Shown: positions 31,008 through 41,755, counted from the stretch's first letter. The stretch: DNA of 64,000 nt from Lepidostoma basale (GCA_022606425.2 JAHDVF020000047.1:868001-932000); one strand, 5' to 3'. Translations and numbers: made by a program. The notes: generated by a model from the letters alone, not told the origin.

Positions 31008-31707
31008 TCAGCTGAGCATCGGAAGTCGAGGAGCCGCCACACTTGACCGCCACTCCTTAATAAATGACTGTCGCGGCCAGTGTTTCGGCTTCAAGACCTC
31101 CGACACGGCTGACGTAGGAACGCCAATTTTGAACGACGCATAGGAACCATCTCTGGGCTTCATTCTATGGACCGTATACGAAGCCTTACACAGAGAATTT
31201 AAGTAGGTTTTCATCTCCTCCGCCGAGGTTTCCGGATGGAAGGGATAAAAGTGGAAGTTTTTCTGGGACGTTGTGGGTGTTTGCTCCTTGCGGGAACCAC
31301 GGACAGCGAGCCGACGCCTTCCCGAAACAACACTCCACCCTCCCGGAACACTGGGCTGCGAGACAATATTCCCATTCCCTCCATCATTCTGAGGACGGGT
31401 ATTGACTTTTGCAGCTCCTGATGCGTCGGTTGTCGGGTCCTTCGATTTCTTGGCAGCCGATACACCAGATGCAGGACGTTTTCCCTTGGTGACACTCCCT
31501 ACAACCACCCGTGATGCCTGAGCAGCGTAGGAAGTGGAGGGTACTGCGAGCGAATTGGATGATGCCACACGCGCAGCGGCACGTGTCGAGGCCCGTGTAG
31601 CCGGGCGAGGCAAAGTACGCGCACCCACATCGTGTGCGCTAGCCGCTACATCAGCATGTGACGCGGCGCTAGTATCACTTGTAACATTTGCCGGCTCTGT
31701 TGGTCCT
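31008..31707 (-). pseudogene. LINE ORF1 (gag-like) C-terminal part, 5'-truncated
   Basis: An open frame of about 233 codons with no true start. It enters from the truncation point at 31707, and the GTG at 31628 is only a convenient codon. The N-terminal half is low-complexity, rich in Ala, Ser, Arg and Thr. The last 80 codons form a conserved block with FHFYPFHPETSAEEM, KPRDGSYASFKIGVP and LKPKHWPRQSFIKEW, which is the RNA-binding-type domain found at the end of many insect LINE gag proteins (family knowledge). It ends MLS then TGA at 31010-31008, in the same frame as ORF2. The protein binds LINE RNA in family members; function here is inferred. Confidence 0.75.
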
Positions 31708-31832
31708 GCGAATCAATATAATATCTTTACCATGTCATGCGAATCAATATAATATCTTTACCATTTACATCGATTCGACTCGAACTGTATTGATTTACAG
31801 AGCTATTTAACAAAATAATAATAATAATAAAG
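31708..31832 (+). mobile_element. tRNA-derived SINE, 3' half (split by LINE)
   Basis: GCGAATCAATATAATATCTT occurs twice, 31 bp apart, then the SINE 3' part TTTACATCGATTCGACTCGA and the CAAAATAATAATAATAATAA tail. Completes the copy begun at 27879. Confidence 0.75.
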
Positions 31833-33370
31833 AAGAAGTAAAGTTTCAATCAATTGTAGATTATTTTTTTACACATGCTTCATAACGCTTCAAACGAATG
31901 CGTTCGTACGTTTGCGGATTGCTTTACACCCGAGAGCACCGTAATTGTTCCCGATCTGCTCGCCTGCCTGTGACGTCAGGAGATAATTACGGCACAAGCA
32001 CCCGAGCCGGGAACCAGTCAGCGCCCATTCTCCCCAAGAGCACTCTGCACTCTGATTGTTTGCCCACGATTGAACTGCCTGCTCACGGAGAGCGGTAGAT
32101 AATGCATAACCATTCACATGAGTGCCAGCGTACTAGGCCCCTAACCCTACCTGACCTCACAAAACCTATAGCTAGTTTTACGCTTACGATTTGAAAACCG
32201 CGTGTTTTTGTTTCGCGCTTTCCCTAACGTTGCTAAAATATAAACGCGCGTTCCTGTGTTGGGTAGTCAGTACCCAATCAAAAATTACCGATTTTAAATC
32301 GGAAAAGTAAGAACATTCATAGCTAATCCCCTTAATTAATTATAATTGAAGTCAAAAACTATAATAATTGAGATTTATTAACTAAAAACATTTAAAAAAA
32401 ACATCTGGCAACGCTCACGGGACAGGCATAGGTCCACTCTGGTTGCAAGCCCGAGAACTACTGCCGGCGGCAGTGAGAACATTTAGCTCCTCGCGCTTCC
32501 ACATTGAAGTATGCAAGAGTGAGATTTGAATATAGTGTCGCGCACTCAGCGCTACGAATTTTGTTTCCGATGTTCACAATATACTTACGATGTACCGGAT
32601 AAATTTTGATTCTTTTTAATATTATTTTTTTTAATCAATGCGTAAATATATTATGAAGGAGTACCTTAAATCTTAACCGGGTATTTATTATATTTATAGA
32701 GATATTGATGATTATTAGTAGTAGAAGATTCCCATAACAGGGAAGGGAGGGTTAACTACTTTTTCTGTGTTCTCTGGAAATGTTAATCTAATTCACCATC
32801 TCGCCTTACTTACTCGTGGGGGCTAGGAAGGTACCCCCATGCGTGGTGTTAGTATGAATATAACACCCGGCGGTCCTGGAAACGACACAAAGTCGGCCAA
32901 ACCCTCCACCACAGTGGCAAAGGAATATGAGAGACTTTGTCATTTTTAAGACCATCGCTACAAACCTTTTTTGCCATTGAAACGACGTAGAAGAAGATCA
33001 TCTCGCCGTATCCTCGGTTGTAAGCAAACTCTTACATCTGGACATTATTTACATTGCATGTACCGAACTTACATTCTCTTTTGTTCGACTCAGTGGGAGC
33101 GAGCTCGTTAACATTTTACTGTGTAATCACCACAATGAATAATGAGAGATATAAAATTGGAAACAATGATTTATTACAAAAATGCGTATTGAGATCAATC
33201 CATATGGAATCCCTCTCATTGCATTTCACGACTAACCTAAGATAGAAGACCCCGGACATACCACCACAAAAATTGGATCGACGAGTAGGAATCGACCTCG
33301 CACGAGGCCAATCCCTCTCATGAAACAGGCCACAAGGCATACACTCAAATAATAAGATAATGAGATTAGA
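31833..33370. other. Non-repetitive-looking spacer, no gene assigned
   Basis: 31870-32110 and 32395-32530 are GC-richer than average and contain GCCTGTGACGTCAGGAG and GCACCCGAGCCGGGAACC. At 32878-32925 the string AACGACACAAAGTCGGCCAA recurs at 61229, so part of this is repeat. Short overlapping frames on both strands at 31890-32117 are not convincing genes. Confidence 0.35.
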
Positions 33371-33374
33371 ATAT

Positions 33375-34042
33375 ACTCGCTTATGTTAGAGAGGGTTCAG
33401 AAAAGATTTCTAAGATATCTCTACTTGACGGAGTTTGGTAGCTATCCGTGGCTTTATCCCACTGCATTCCTCTTGGGCATGCTGGGGACCAATAGTTTGC
33501 AGATAAAAAGAGATGGGTGCACGCTTACCCATTTCTTCAGACTTATGAGGGGATTCCACGAGAATTCCGTCATCTTGGAGGCTATCCATCTTTATGTTCC
33601 AAATGGTTATCTTTGAAAGCGTCAGCACAGACTGTTTCATCTTCCAGCATGCAAAACTAACCTGCCTCTAGTGATGCCGGTGGGAACAGCAATCAAACTT
33701 CTGAACATGATCGCTTCGGAGATCGACGTCTTTCATGTTCAAGAGTATACCAGAAGACAAAATACCCTTGACTTTGGAGAGTATCTAGTATTCCTAATGT
33801 CGAACCATCTCTCATGCTTTCCTTAGTATTATTTATTTTTTATGTTTTACCTATTCTCAATCTATATATATAATAAAAGCGAAAGTGTGTTATTGTGTTT
33901 CCAGATTATTTTTTTAATTGGCTGGAGATCGAGTAGATTCTTACAGGATTGATTAAATAAAACACGGCGGTGGTGCCTTAAACTATAATTGTTGGTTGTA
34001 TTGTCTTTTGAGAAAATAAACGGATTTGATTTGATTTGATTT
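33375..34042 (+). pseudogene. TTTGA-tailed LINE 3' end with small insertion
   Basis: A 77-codon frame (33383-33616) is nearly identical to the ORF2 C-terminus: MLERVQKRFLRYLYLTEFGS, YPTAFLLGMLGTNSLQIKRD, and HLYVPNGYL then a stop replacing R. Remnants of CKTNLPLVMPVGTAIKLLNM follow. The 3' UTR is interrupted at 33853 by about 125 bp starting TCTATATATATAATAAAAGC, then resumes at GCCTTAAACTATAATTG and ends in TTTGATTTGATTTGATTT. Confidence 0.75.
33852..33979. mobile_element. Short insertion with Helitron-like 5' end
   Basis: Lies between ATTCTCAA and GCCTTAAACT of the LINE 3' UTR, which are contiguous (CTCAATAGATGCC) in intact copies. It begins TCTATATATATAATAAAAGC, which resembles lepidopteran Helitron 5' ends (TC after A). 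It has no CTRR end, so it is truncated or of another type. Confidence 0.4.
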
Positions 34043-34490
34043 CCTTGTATCAATGTACGGCTCGCATCTTTTATCATCTTCTTGTTAATTCTACTGAAAT
34101 GAATTATTTTAAATATTACATTACATGCCTGTATATCAGTTTTAAGCAAGATTCACCTCGGAAACAGATCTTCACTGCAAAGATTCTAGCTCTTTGTGAA
34201 TTTCAATGCACTTCAAAGATATTCTTGCTTACCGCGTTTCTGGCGCATCCACTTCACCGTTTTTAAATCCGCGGGCATTCTACCTACGTACTGCCTGCTC
34301 CGAATAAACTTGCTCTAACTTATTTTTATCTATTGTATAAAAATATATATTCTTTCGTTTTAACGCATTCATCGTATATTATTTGAATGGTTTTTCATTT
34401 TTCATAAATAAATGGCATTGTTCGTGGCTATGAGAACAATAGACTCGACAAATACTGAACTGATTTCAACGAAATTTCTACTGTTTATTA
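34043..34490. other. Spacer, possible Helitron interior
   Basis: CTCGACAAATACTGAACTGA and TTTCAACGAAATTTCTACTG at 34444-34484 resemble the interior of non-autonomous lepidopteran Helitrons. The rest is AT-rich. Confidence 0.35.
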
Positions 34491-34492
34491 AA

Positions 34493-35067
34493 TCAAATCA
34501 AATCAGTTTATTAACTCAAATGACATTACAAACAGCAACATGTTTAAGGCATCTATTGAGTAAAGGCAAAATATTATAAAAATACAACATAATACCAGGA
34601 ACGCATTAGAGATGGTTCGGCATTAGGAAGACAAGATACTTTCGTAAGTCAAGAATATTTATCCCACGAACGTACCTTCACTAATATGAATGACGTCGAT
34701 CTCCCAGAAGACCGCGTTCAGCAGACTAATCACTCTTCCCACCGGTGTCACCAGAGGCAGATTGGTTCTGGTGGCCGGTAGGTAAAACAATCTGTGCTGT
34801 CGGAGAAATCTATTAGGGACAAAAAGACCCTTTAGCACGGCCGAGTTCTCGAAATATCCCCTGATTAATTTAAAGAAATGGGTAATGAGATGCCCATCTC
34901 TTCGAAGCTGTAAAGAATTGGTTCCGAGCATTCCTAAAAGAAATGCCGTGGGATAGAGCCACGGATAACTACCATACTCCCTCATGTAGAGATACCTCAG
35001 AATTTTTTCTGAATCCTCTCCAGCATAACGGAATATCTCTTCTCGTGAGGACTCCATATCACAGAAC
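34493..35067 (-). pseudogene. TTTGA-tailed LINE 3' end
   Basis: Minus-strand tail AAATCAAATCAAATCAGTTT, 3' UTR and a 130-codon reading (35057-34659) with LRYLYMREYGSYPWLYPTAF, GMLGTNSLQLRRDG, HRLFYLPATRTNLPLVTPVG and EIDVIHISEGTF. A one-base shift lies at about 35010. 5'-truncated at 35067, where another LINE family begins. Confidence 0.75.
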
Positions 35068-35077
35068 CAATTTATTA

Positions 35078-35545
35078 ATACTACTTGTTTTGTATGGATG
35101 TGAATCGTGGCCCTTAAAAGTCAACTCATTGAACAGACTGGAAGCATTTGAAATGTGGCTCTATCGCCGAATGCTCGGAATTTCCTGGACAGACATGGTT
35201 ATCAAAACCTGAGGCGAGCTTGAGTTGACAGGGAGCTGTTGTCAACTATCAAGGTTCGGAAGACTTCGTCTGGGTCATGTACTGCGTGGGGAAAAATACC
35301 ACCTTCTCTAACTGATATTGAACGGGAAAATTGAGGGATGTCGAGGGCCCGGTAGGAGACAGATGTACTGGCTGCGAAACGTGAGGGAGTGGACCGGCAT
35401 CCGAAGTGTGGAGGAGCTGTTCCGAGCGGCGGGACAGGGACAGATTCACCAAGGTGATAGCCGACGTTGGGGGGAACCAAAAGTGCACTTGAAGAAGAGA
35501 AGAAGAAGATTAATACTACTTCAACGAAGGCTTAACAACTGAATT
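35078..35545 (+). pseudogene. NRLEAFEMW-family LINE 3' end
   Basis: Plus-strand LVLYGCESWPLKVNSLNRLE, MWLYRRMLGISWTDMV, GHVLRGEKYHLL, NGKIEGCRGPGRRQMYWLRN and REWTGIRSVEELFRAAGQ, ending with a GAAGAAGAAGA tail at 35490-35510. Two frameshifts or stops. Shows the full C-terminus of this family. Confidence 0.7.
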
Positions 35546-35579
35546 TGATACGAATCTTGTACCTGCCTGTAGTAGAAAC

Positions 35580-35914
35580 TGCACATTTAAAATACGAAAT
35601 GCACGCCAGGACGTTACAGTCAATATTGGGTTGAACTAATCTTGTTTGATATCAATGTTTAATTGTGTTTGCTGTGTTTCACCGAGAGATGGCGCTCTAG
35701 TGGGTTTAAATGACAGTTGTATATAATCAGTCGATCGTCATGACATCACTGCGCGTGTATTGAAGCAAACAATTGAAATCATCAATGGATTTTATTGTTA
35801 AACGTCATGGCATAAATGAATTGATATCGGACTTCAATTGTATTCGTTTAATTCATATATTTTGTATGCATATACCCAAATAAAGCAATAGCGAAGCGTT
35901 GTCGGGTCCGCTAG
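35580..35914 (+). mobile_element. Helitron 3' end (non-autonomous)
   Basis: Ends in AGCGAAGCGTTGTCGGGTCC then CTAG at 35911-35914 followed by T, the classical Helitron CTRR terminus before the A^T insertion T. The GCGAAGC-type sequence just upstream can form the short subterminal hairpin (CAA..CG/CG..TTG with a bulge). GAGATGGCGCTCTAGTGGG lies further in, as in lepidopteran Helitrons. No Rep/helicase sequence is present. Confidence 0.65.
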
Positions 35915-36104
35915 TAGCATATTAACACTAAGATATATTAAAAAGAAGCATTCGAGATAAATTAACTCGTAATAGTGGAAAATAACGTACTTGAATTCAT
36001 TAATATTCATTTTATTAATAATTTGTATAATGTCATGCTAGTTATCATATGTTTTTGTATTTATAATATAATAATCTAATTTTACTTTTTATTCATTCTT
36101 CTTC

Positions 36105-36330
36105 TTATTCGTGTCAGGTCCCCTCGACGTTGACTATAACTTGAGATTTTCTTCTCGAGGCTTCTCTGTCCCTGGTAGCTCAACACAGCTCCTCGCCTTT
36201 AAAGCCAGTCCAGTCCCTTATGTTGTTGGAGAATCATTTTCTGGTAATACCTCGTCGACTCTCTATTTTGTCTTCAATGATCAGATGTAGCAATTTTTAT
36301 TTTTCTCCCTTAAGCACATGACCTAAATAT
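36105..36330 (-). pseudogene. NRLEAFEMW-family LINE 3' end
   Basis: TTCTTCTTATTCGTGTCAGG tail side, then CCTCGACGTTGACTATAAC and CTCCCTTAAGCACATGACC. Matches the antisense 3' blocks at 46240-46460 with much decay. Confidence 0.5.
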
Positions 36331-36364
36331 CCCAATTTACAATAAGTCATTCATTTTATTCATT

Positions 36365-36835
36365 AGTATCAACCCTGGTGTATGAAAGTGAATCATGGAA
36401 CTAGCAGAAGAAGGATGAGAGCAGAATAAATGCTGTAGAGATGAGAACCCTAGTACGCATGTGCAGTAAAACGATGTACGACAGAATTTCAAATGCTGAT
36501 ATAAGGAAGGAATTCAGAGCGAAAGAAAGTATTATGAAAGGATCACTTCGTTAATTTGGACATATGGAACGCATGGATGAAGGAAGAATAGTTTTTTTTA
36601 AAAAAAGTATACGCTATAGGTGTGAATAGAGTACGGAGGAAAACTTGGCATGACCAAATTCATCAAACTTTAAAGGTCGGCAATGTTGGAAGTCGGAAGA
36701 ATCGACGTGCGTGTATGACTCACTGTATGAATATGGAGGAATTTACAAACGTGCGTCAGGATCGAGTAGTGTGACGGTCCATTCTCTCTGCCTACCCCTC
36801 CGGGGAAACGGCTTGTTGGTTTGTTGTTATTCATA
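36365..36835 (+). pseudogene. GTTA-type LINE reverse transcriptase C-terminus
   Basis: Plus-strand remnants: LVYESESWN.QKKDESRINA, VEMRTLVRMC, TMYDRISNADIRKEFRAKES, GSLR.FGHMERMDEGRI, RRKTWHDQIHQTL and CMTHCMNMEEFTNVRQD. Several stops and frameshifts. 3' tail GGTTTGTTGTTATT places it in the AAC/GTT-triplet subfamily of the 13685 copy. Confidence 0.7.
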
Positions 36836-37412
36836 AAATTTTCAAATGTCTTACGATTAGTACAACAATGTTTTGTTAATACTGACTATACTCATCTCAT
36901 AAATGGAATAAATTTCTCATATAATATTTGTATAACGTTCTATTTCGTACTATTATTTTCAAATATGGCTTTCCTAGCTAGAGATGGTTATTTGCAAAAT
37001 GAATAAAAGCAGCGACGTTGGGTTTAGTACCGTGTGACGAGGACTAGTTTTCATCGCAGTTATTTTTCAATTTTCCCCCACTGAACCAGCGTCTGAGGGC
37101 TGAAGTGAGCGGCGAGAGCAGATGCTTGCAGCTTCTGCGCCGTTTGACGTAACGTCGACAGGGAATTTGTATGGTGATACCGGGAAAATCCATTAAGGCC
37201 GATGCACCCTCGGGAGTTTCAAAGAGACCATCCGTTTTGCATAAATGTAAAGCAGCATTTTTCATTATAAATTTAAAAAAATTAAATTTATTTTTGTACG
37301 CTGATTTAGATTCTTATATCGTTGGCGAAATGTGGTTATTCGATAATTATAAATAAGTTCAATGAGATAAAACACATTTTTTGTATAAAATTACAGTAAT
37401 TCACATTGTGGA
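36836..37412. other. Spacer, no gene seen
   Basis: A GC-balanced patch at 37020-37240 yields short frames on both strands that I cannot recognise. Confidence 0.35.
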
Positions 37413-37817
37413 ATCCTAACCAACTAGCCATCACGTCGTCTCCCCGAAAGGGTGGCTAAAAGAATAGACTGCCACACTCTTCTTTCCTGTCATACTTCTC
37501 TCGATTCCTCAACATTCATACATTGTCATGTACGCACGTCGATTTCTTGTACTCCCCGTGTGACTGACTTTCAATTTTCGATTTATTTGATCGTGCCACG
37601 TTTAACTCTATCTTCCTCCATTTCTAGTTCTAAATTACATCATTAACATGAATGTACTTTATTACCATTCTTTCTTCATTCATTCTTTCCAGGTGTCCTT
37701 TATTATTTTGTTCATATCACTTTCATTCGCACCGCATTTACTCTTATATATTCATTCGACATTCTATTCGTCTCATTTGTACTGCATTTATTCTACTTTT
37801 ATCCTTCATTTGCCAGT
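37413..37817 (-). mobile_element. GTTA-LINE 3' fragment
   Basis: Antisense CCATCACGTCGTCTCCCCGA, then the REVCQ, RKTWHDQI and NEDRMV-like blocks to the AVEMR equivalent (TCTCATTTGTACTGCATTTA). Many indels. Confidence 0.65.
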
Positions 37818-38018
37818 TATTATTATTTTCATGAATCACTCTTTACATCATGAAGCATGAGCCAAATCGATGTAAAGGGTATTATAGCTATCATAGTGAT
37901 TATCGTGACATGTGATAGGTAGCTAATCTATCGCCATTTTATTGTCACGTGAATTCTACACCATACCAATGACAGTGACAATCACACTGCTCTTGCCGGG
38001 AATCGAACCCGGAACTAT
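37818..38018 (-). mobile_element. tRNA-derived SINE copy
   Basis: Tail ATTATTATTTTC, the 3' segment (CATGAGCCAAATCGATGTAA), body and B box CCGGGAATCGAACCCGG region. The tRNA head upstream of the B box is missing. It sits in, or at the end of, the preceding LINE fragment. Confidence 0.8.
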
Positions 38019-38655
38019 TTATAATTTAGTAATGTTTCTAAATTTTCACGGCTTGGATTGTGTTCAATATCTTACGTATTAATTAATTACGTAACGCATC
38101 TCAGAGTTTGTGTGTTTATAATATTGCGAATTGCATCTTACATACACGTTGCACTAACTTGAATGTTGTGTATTATTATTATGAACATTCACGTAACGTC
38201 GCCCGTTACGTAGAATGATCCCGGCTTGATCCCCCAAGAACAGTCTGTGTGCATTGTGTTTAGCGAACAATGCCGCTTGAATGGAGCCAGCGAGTTGGTT
38301 CCTACAATGGTTAGTTGTTATCTGTGACCGAAACCGTAATACCCGCTCCCCGTTCCAGGCCCGCCCGTCTCTTCGGTCTCGTTTCATTATGGACAATCTT
38401 ACGAGCAATGCAGCTTGCGTGTACTCGTACATGTGAATGGAGCTCAAATATGCATGTAGATACGATAGTTTATATTATTTCTCAGATACAGGGTGGCTAT
38501 AAATTAATTAAATGGTTTATATTTGTTGAAAACTTTTTTCTTTCAATATATTTTTAAACTGCAACAAGAGTTCAATATGGAACGATGCCCAACCGAACAA
38601 AATCATTGAACAATATTTATTATTTTGCATGCAACACTCACTTTATTAAAAAATA
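38019..38655. other. Spacer with GC-balanced segment 38180-38450
   Basis: CACGTAACGTCGCCCGTTAC is a local inverted repeat. GCCCGCCCGTCTCTTCGGTC stands out in composition. No gene or repeat match was recognised, so this may be unique host DNA. Confidence 0.35.
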
Positions 38656-38725
38656 AAATTATAAACTGTGAAATTAAAAAACTTGGTTTTATGTTATGTA
38701 TCACAAGTGTATTTTTATTTTACGC

Positions 38726-38760
38726 GACAGCTGTTTCGTCACCTATGTTGACATCATCAA
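38726..38760 (-). ncRNA. Hammerhead-like motif, family A, minus arm
   Basis: Minus strand from 38759: TTGATGA, extra T, GTCAAC, loop ATAG, GTGAC, GAAA, loopless CAGCTG, UC, GCG. C3 of the core is T and one stem II base is missing, so activity is doubtful. Confidence 0.5.
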
Positions 38761-38795
38761 GTGTATATTATATTGTAATTATATTATTGTAACAC

Positions 38796-38834
38796 CTGAT
38801 GATCTCAACATAGGTTGACGAAACAGCTGTCGCG
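38796..38834 (+). ncRNA. Hammerhead-like motif, family A, plus arm
   Basis: CTGATGA (38796-38802), extra T, stem II CTCAAC/GTTGAC with loop ATAG (first pair broken), GAAA (38820-38823), palindromic stem III CAGCTG (38824-38829), UC (38830-38831), then GCG pairing weakly with the CAC before the core. TAAAATAAAA follows. All core bases are intact. Confidence 0.55.
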
Positions 38835-38929
38835 TAAAATAAAATTACGATTGTGATACATTAAACAAAGTTTTTTAATTCAACAGTTTATCGTGTTAAA
38901 GTATCGTAGTTTTTCGCCCAAAACGATGG

Positions 38930-39115
38930 ACTGTTTAAAAAAATAAAATTAAAATACAAACATGTTTCGGACACAGATGCCCTTCATCTGTGTTTTTTTT
39001 TTGTAGTATTAATTTATTTTCTATATATTATACAAAAACTAACAAAACACTGATGAAGGGCTTCCGTGTCCGATACGTTTTTGAATCCGCAACACAAAGT
39101 TATGGCGAATATAGA
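38930..39115. repeat. Family F foldback pair with hammerhead-like cores
   Basis: The minus arm (38987 down to 38957) reads ACA, CAGATGA, extra A, GGGC/GTCC stem with loop ATCTGT, GAAA, CATG, UU, TGT. The plus arm (39047-39082) reads ACA, CTGATGA, extra A, GGGC/GTCC, GATA, CGTTT. Stem I ACA/TGT is seen in the minus arm. Each arm has one core defect, at a different place, so the ancestor probably had an intact core. Confidence 0.55.
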
Positions 39116-41325
39116 AGAAAATAATTGATTTTTATTTTAAAGCATAATCCGGATTTCATCCACAATTTGTTAACAAGCATAATTATAGTATGGACTACCG
39201 AGAATCCAAAAGCAGCTCATCAAAGACAATTACGCCTACTTAACCGTGCTGTTTGCTGTGGTGTTTCTTCCGAAAGATACAATGTTTCGAGAATCATCGA
39301 TCTTTTCATATATTATTCCTCTACCTTTTGGATTAGACTTTTTGACCTGTCATTCTCTGGGTCAAGTTTTCAAGCCAAAGGTTTTTGAGACTGCCCTATT
39401 TCATATTTTCGAAGGTTGTTCTTGAGGTTTGTTCCTTGAGTTGAATCGTTCCTTGCTGCTCTAATGGTTCTTCGGTTTTTGATTTTGTCATTCACATGTT
39501 TGTTCCAGAATTTTCTCCTCTTCTGTCCTGATCTTACACTATCCTAGAATTCGAATAACTGTGAATCGTGTTCTGTAGTGAAGGGTTTTACCAGAAATGC
39601 TTCTAAATATATTAGCTGGTTCGAAAGAGGCTTTTGGTTCTGACAGTGTCAGCTCTGGATTCAATAATATGACCGATACAATTAATGTATATCGTCACCA
39701 TGCTTTGGATGTTCTGCACTCTTCGATTTTTGATACAAGACACTGATGTTTGATCCATTCATGTTGCCAGCGGGCGTTATCTGCCTCTTGAGGTTGCGAT
39801 GCTGAACACGCATTTATGGTCATGCCATTATGAACAATATGGTCGTAGTCTCAGCTCATACGCGGCTCGGTCTCTTTCATCTTTCATCGGATAGATTATA
39901 TTTGGAGAAACGTCAATCATTGAAAGGTTTATCAACTGTATATTTCATTCACTTGTTTTTATTTTTCTTGCTTACAGATTTTATGCTGAAGGGGTGTTGA
40001 TTTTACATTAATAAATTGGCTTGTCATTACGAATTTTTAGCTTAATTAAAATATTTAAAATGGCTATTTGTTTGGGCTAGGTTTAAAAGGTAAAGGGGGT
40101 AATGTGAATATGAATAAGGTCTTTTGAGTTTGACATGCCTTTGGTAAGGCTTTTTTGATAAATTAAGCAATGTTGTTCGCTCGATTAAAAGTTAGATTAC
40201 TTTTCTGGGAATCCGTTGAATTAAGGAAGGTTTTCCTTTATTCGGAGGTGTAGCTAACAAGAAAACTCGCTGACGGATTCCCTTAAAAGTTTTCTTCCTC
40301 TGGGTAATACAATTCCCCTGCAAACAATATCGGTCTTGTCAATTTCAAGCTATTCTTTCCTAATGTGTCGGGGATTCGGAGAAAAAAACTCAATCAGCTT
40401 TTTCTTTTTTAAAGAAATAATTTTATACTCGGCTTTTTGCGTTATTTTTAGATTTTATTTTACGAAAGAAACAGCTCTCTATGAATTCGTTTATATTCGA
40501 AGCGGTATTTTAGGTTTCTTAATACTTTGTATGTCTTTGGCAATTACCTGAGTCGGCGATCACATAGACTTTTTCACGGTCCAATTGAAAGTTTCATACT
40601 TTCATTGAAATCTATAATCGCTTTACTCTACAGAACTTCAAACGATGTCATACTATTTCATTATTTCGACAAGTAACACAGAAACTTAAAAGTTTGTTTG
40701 TGTTTATGTATTAACTTTATACGATTAATAACCTTGCTGTTAATATTTTTTGTTCTTATATCAATAAAAACTCTTTGGTATTCGGAAATTATAAATAAAT
40801 AATTGTAATATTTTTTATCCATTTTAAAATGATTTTTTCAATTGAAAGAGCGTCTAGGGTCCGAAACAAGTTTGTGTAAAGTTTTAAAAAATATATACTC
40901 ATATGTGAATCCACAACACAAAGTGATTATTTATATTTCTACTGTAACACAATTGACATTCTTTCTTTTCTTTCAGATTTTCGTGTTCCCGGTGCGAATT
41001 CCATTGCAAGCTTACCAACAGGTGGCCACAGATAATTCCTCTCATGTTTGCTAACGGGAAATCTGCCTTTTTCTGTCGACCAAACACATAGTGAGTACAA
41101 ATTTCACTGCTTTCATTCGCCATTGTCGGGTCCGCCTGTCACGTTTCTGTGGAACGAGAGTGCCTATTACACATAATAACTACGCATTATTTAAGTGATA
41201 ATGTACAATTTTTGTAAAAACATGATTATATACATGTAGCACATTTAAAATGATTATGCTTTCGGAATACTTACATTATTATATATATTTTTTATTTTAA
41301 ATCATTAATTAGAATTATGTTTCCA
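39116..41325. other. Spacer, no assignable gene
   Basis: 39170-39880 has somewhat higher GC, and its minus strand gives stretches such as NCIGHIIESRADTVRTKSLF that look like an old reverse-transcriptase-related remnant; I cannot confirm that. 40060-41130 shows no repeat match and no good frame. Confidence 0.3.
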
Positions 41326-41329
41326 GAAG

Positions 41330-41500
41330 TAAAATTATATTTTATGGAATTGACATGTTTCGCCGTTTTAAGGCATTATCAAATGTATTTATTTTTTTTC
41401 AAAAATAGTTAAGACTTTTGAAAATGCCTTAACAGACGAAATTTGTCATTCCTACAAAATATTATATAATAAAACTTTTAGAAAACAGACGTTTTTATTC
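41330..41500. repeat. Family B foldback pair
   Basis: Left arm GACATGTTTCGCCGTTTTAA, GGCATTATCAAATG. Right arm GAAAATGCCTTAACAGACGA, AATTTGTCATTCCTACAAAA, AATAAAACTTTTAGAAAACA. Hammerhead-like order on the minus strand with TTGATAA core. Confidence 0.5.
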
Positions 41501-41654
41501 TAATTGATGATTGTAGATTATAGCTCTCTGGTATTTCAAATAAAAATTTCGTTTTAGACATATATTGTATATTAATATTGTTTATGTTATTCTTTCGTAT
41601 GAAGCACTTAATTTATGGTGTGGCATTATTAAAAATAAATTTAAAACACTTTCT

Positions 41655-41755
41655 ACCTTAATACGAATGAAAACGTCAGTTTTCTAGAAGTTTTATTCTA
41701 TTTTATGGGGATAACATGTTTCGCCCTTCTAAAGCATTATCAAATGTTTGATGGA
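41655..41755 (-). repeat. Family B single arm
   Basis: Minus strand TTTGATAATGCTTTAGAAGG, GCGAAACATGTTATCCCCAT, then AATAAAACTTCTAGAAAACT. Not paired with a second arm here. A GAAGAAGAAGAAG LINE-like tail follows at 41826-41840. Confidence 0.5.

Larger units (their letters stand above)
28011..31707 (-). mobile_element. LINE with ORF1 tail and intact ORF2, 5'-truncated (TTTGA-tail family)
   Basis: Minus-strand element from about 31707 (5' truncation point) to the (TTTGA)n-type tail at 28011-28035. It contains the ORF1 C-terminal part, a full endonuclease/RT ORF2 and a 110-bp 3' UTR. It sits inside a tRNA-SINE whose halves flank it. Five other truncated copies of the family lie in the window (24811, 33375, 34493, 45166, 58022, 63160). 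ORF2 has no frameshift or premature stop over 940 codons, so insertion is fairly recent. By protein style it belongs to the Jockey/CR1 group; exact clade not determined. Confidence 0.85.
38660..38895. repeat. Family A foldback pair
   Basis: Arms AAAAAACTTGGTTTTATG...GTATCACAAGTG and GTGATACATTAAACAAAGTT are inverted copies. The centre holds two hammerhead-like cores back to back, one per strand. Confidence 0.65.

Noticed and set aside
31890..32117. Overlapping plus and minus reading frames of about 70 codons
   Set aside because: Both frames are open because of local GC composition. No family resemblance on either strand.
39170..39900. Possible reverse transcriptase remnant on the minus strand
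   Set aside because: Only vague resemblance in short broken frames and no diagnostic motif; left as spacer.
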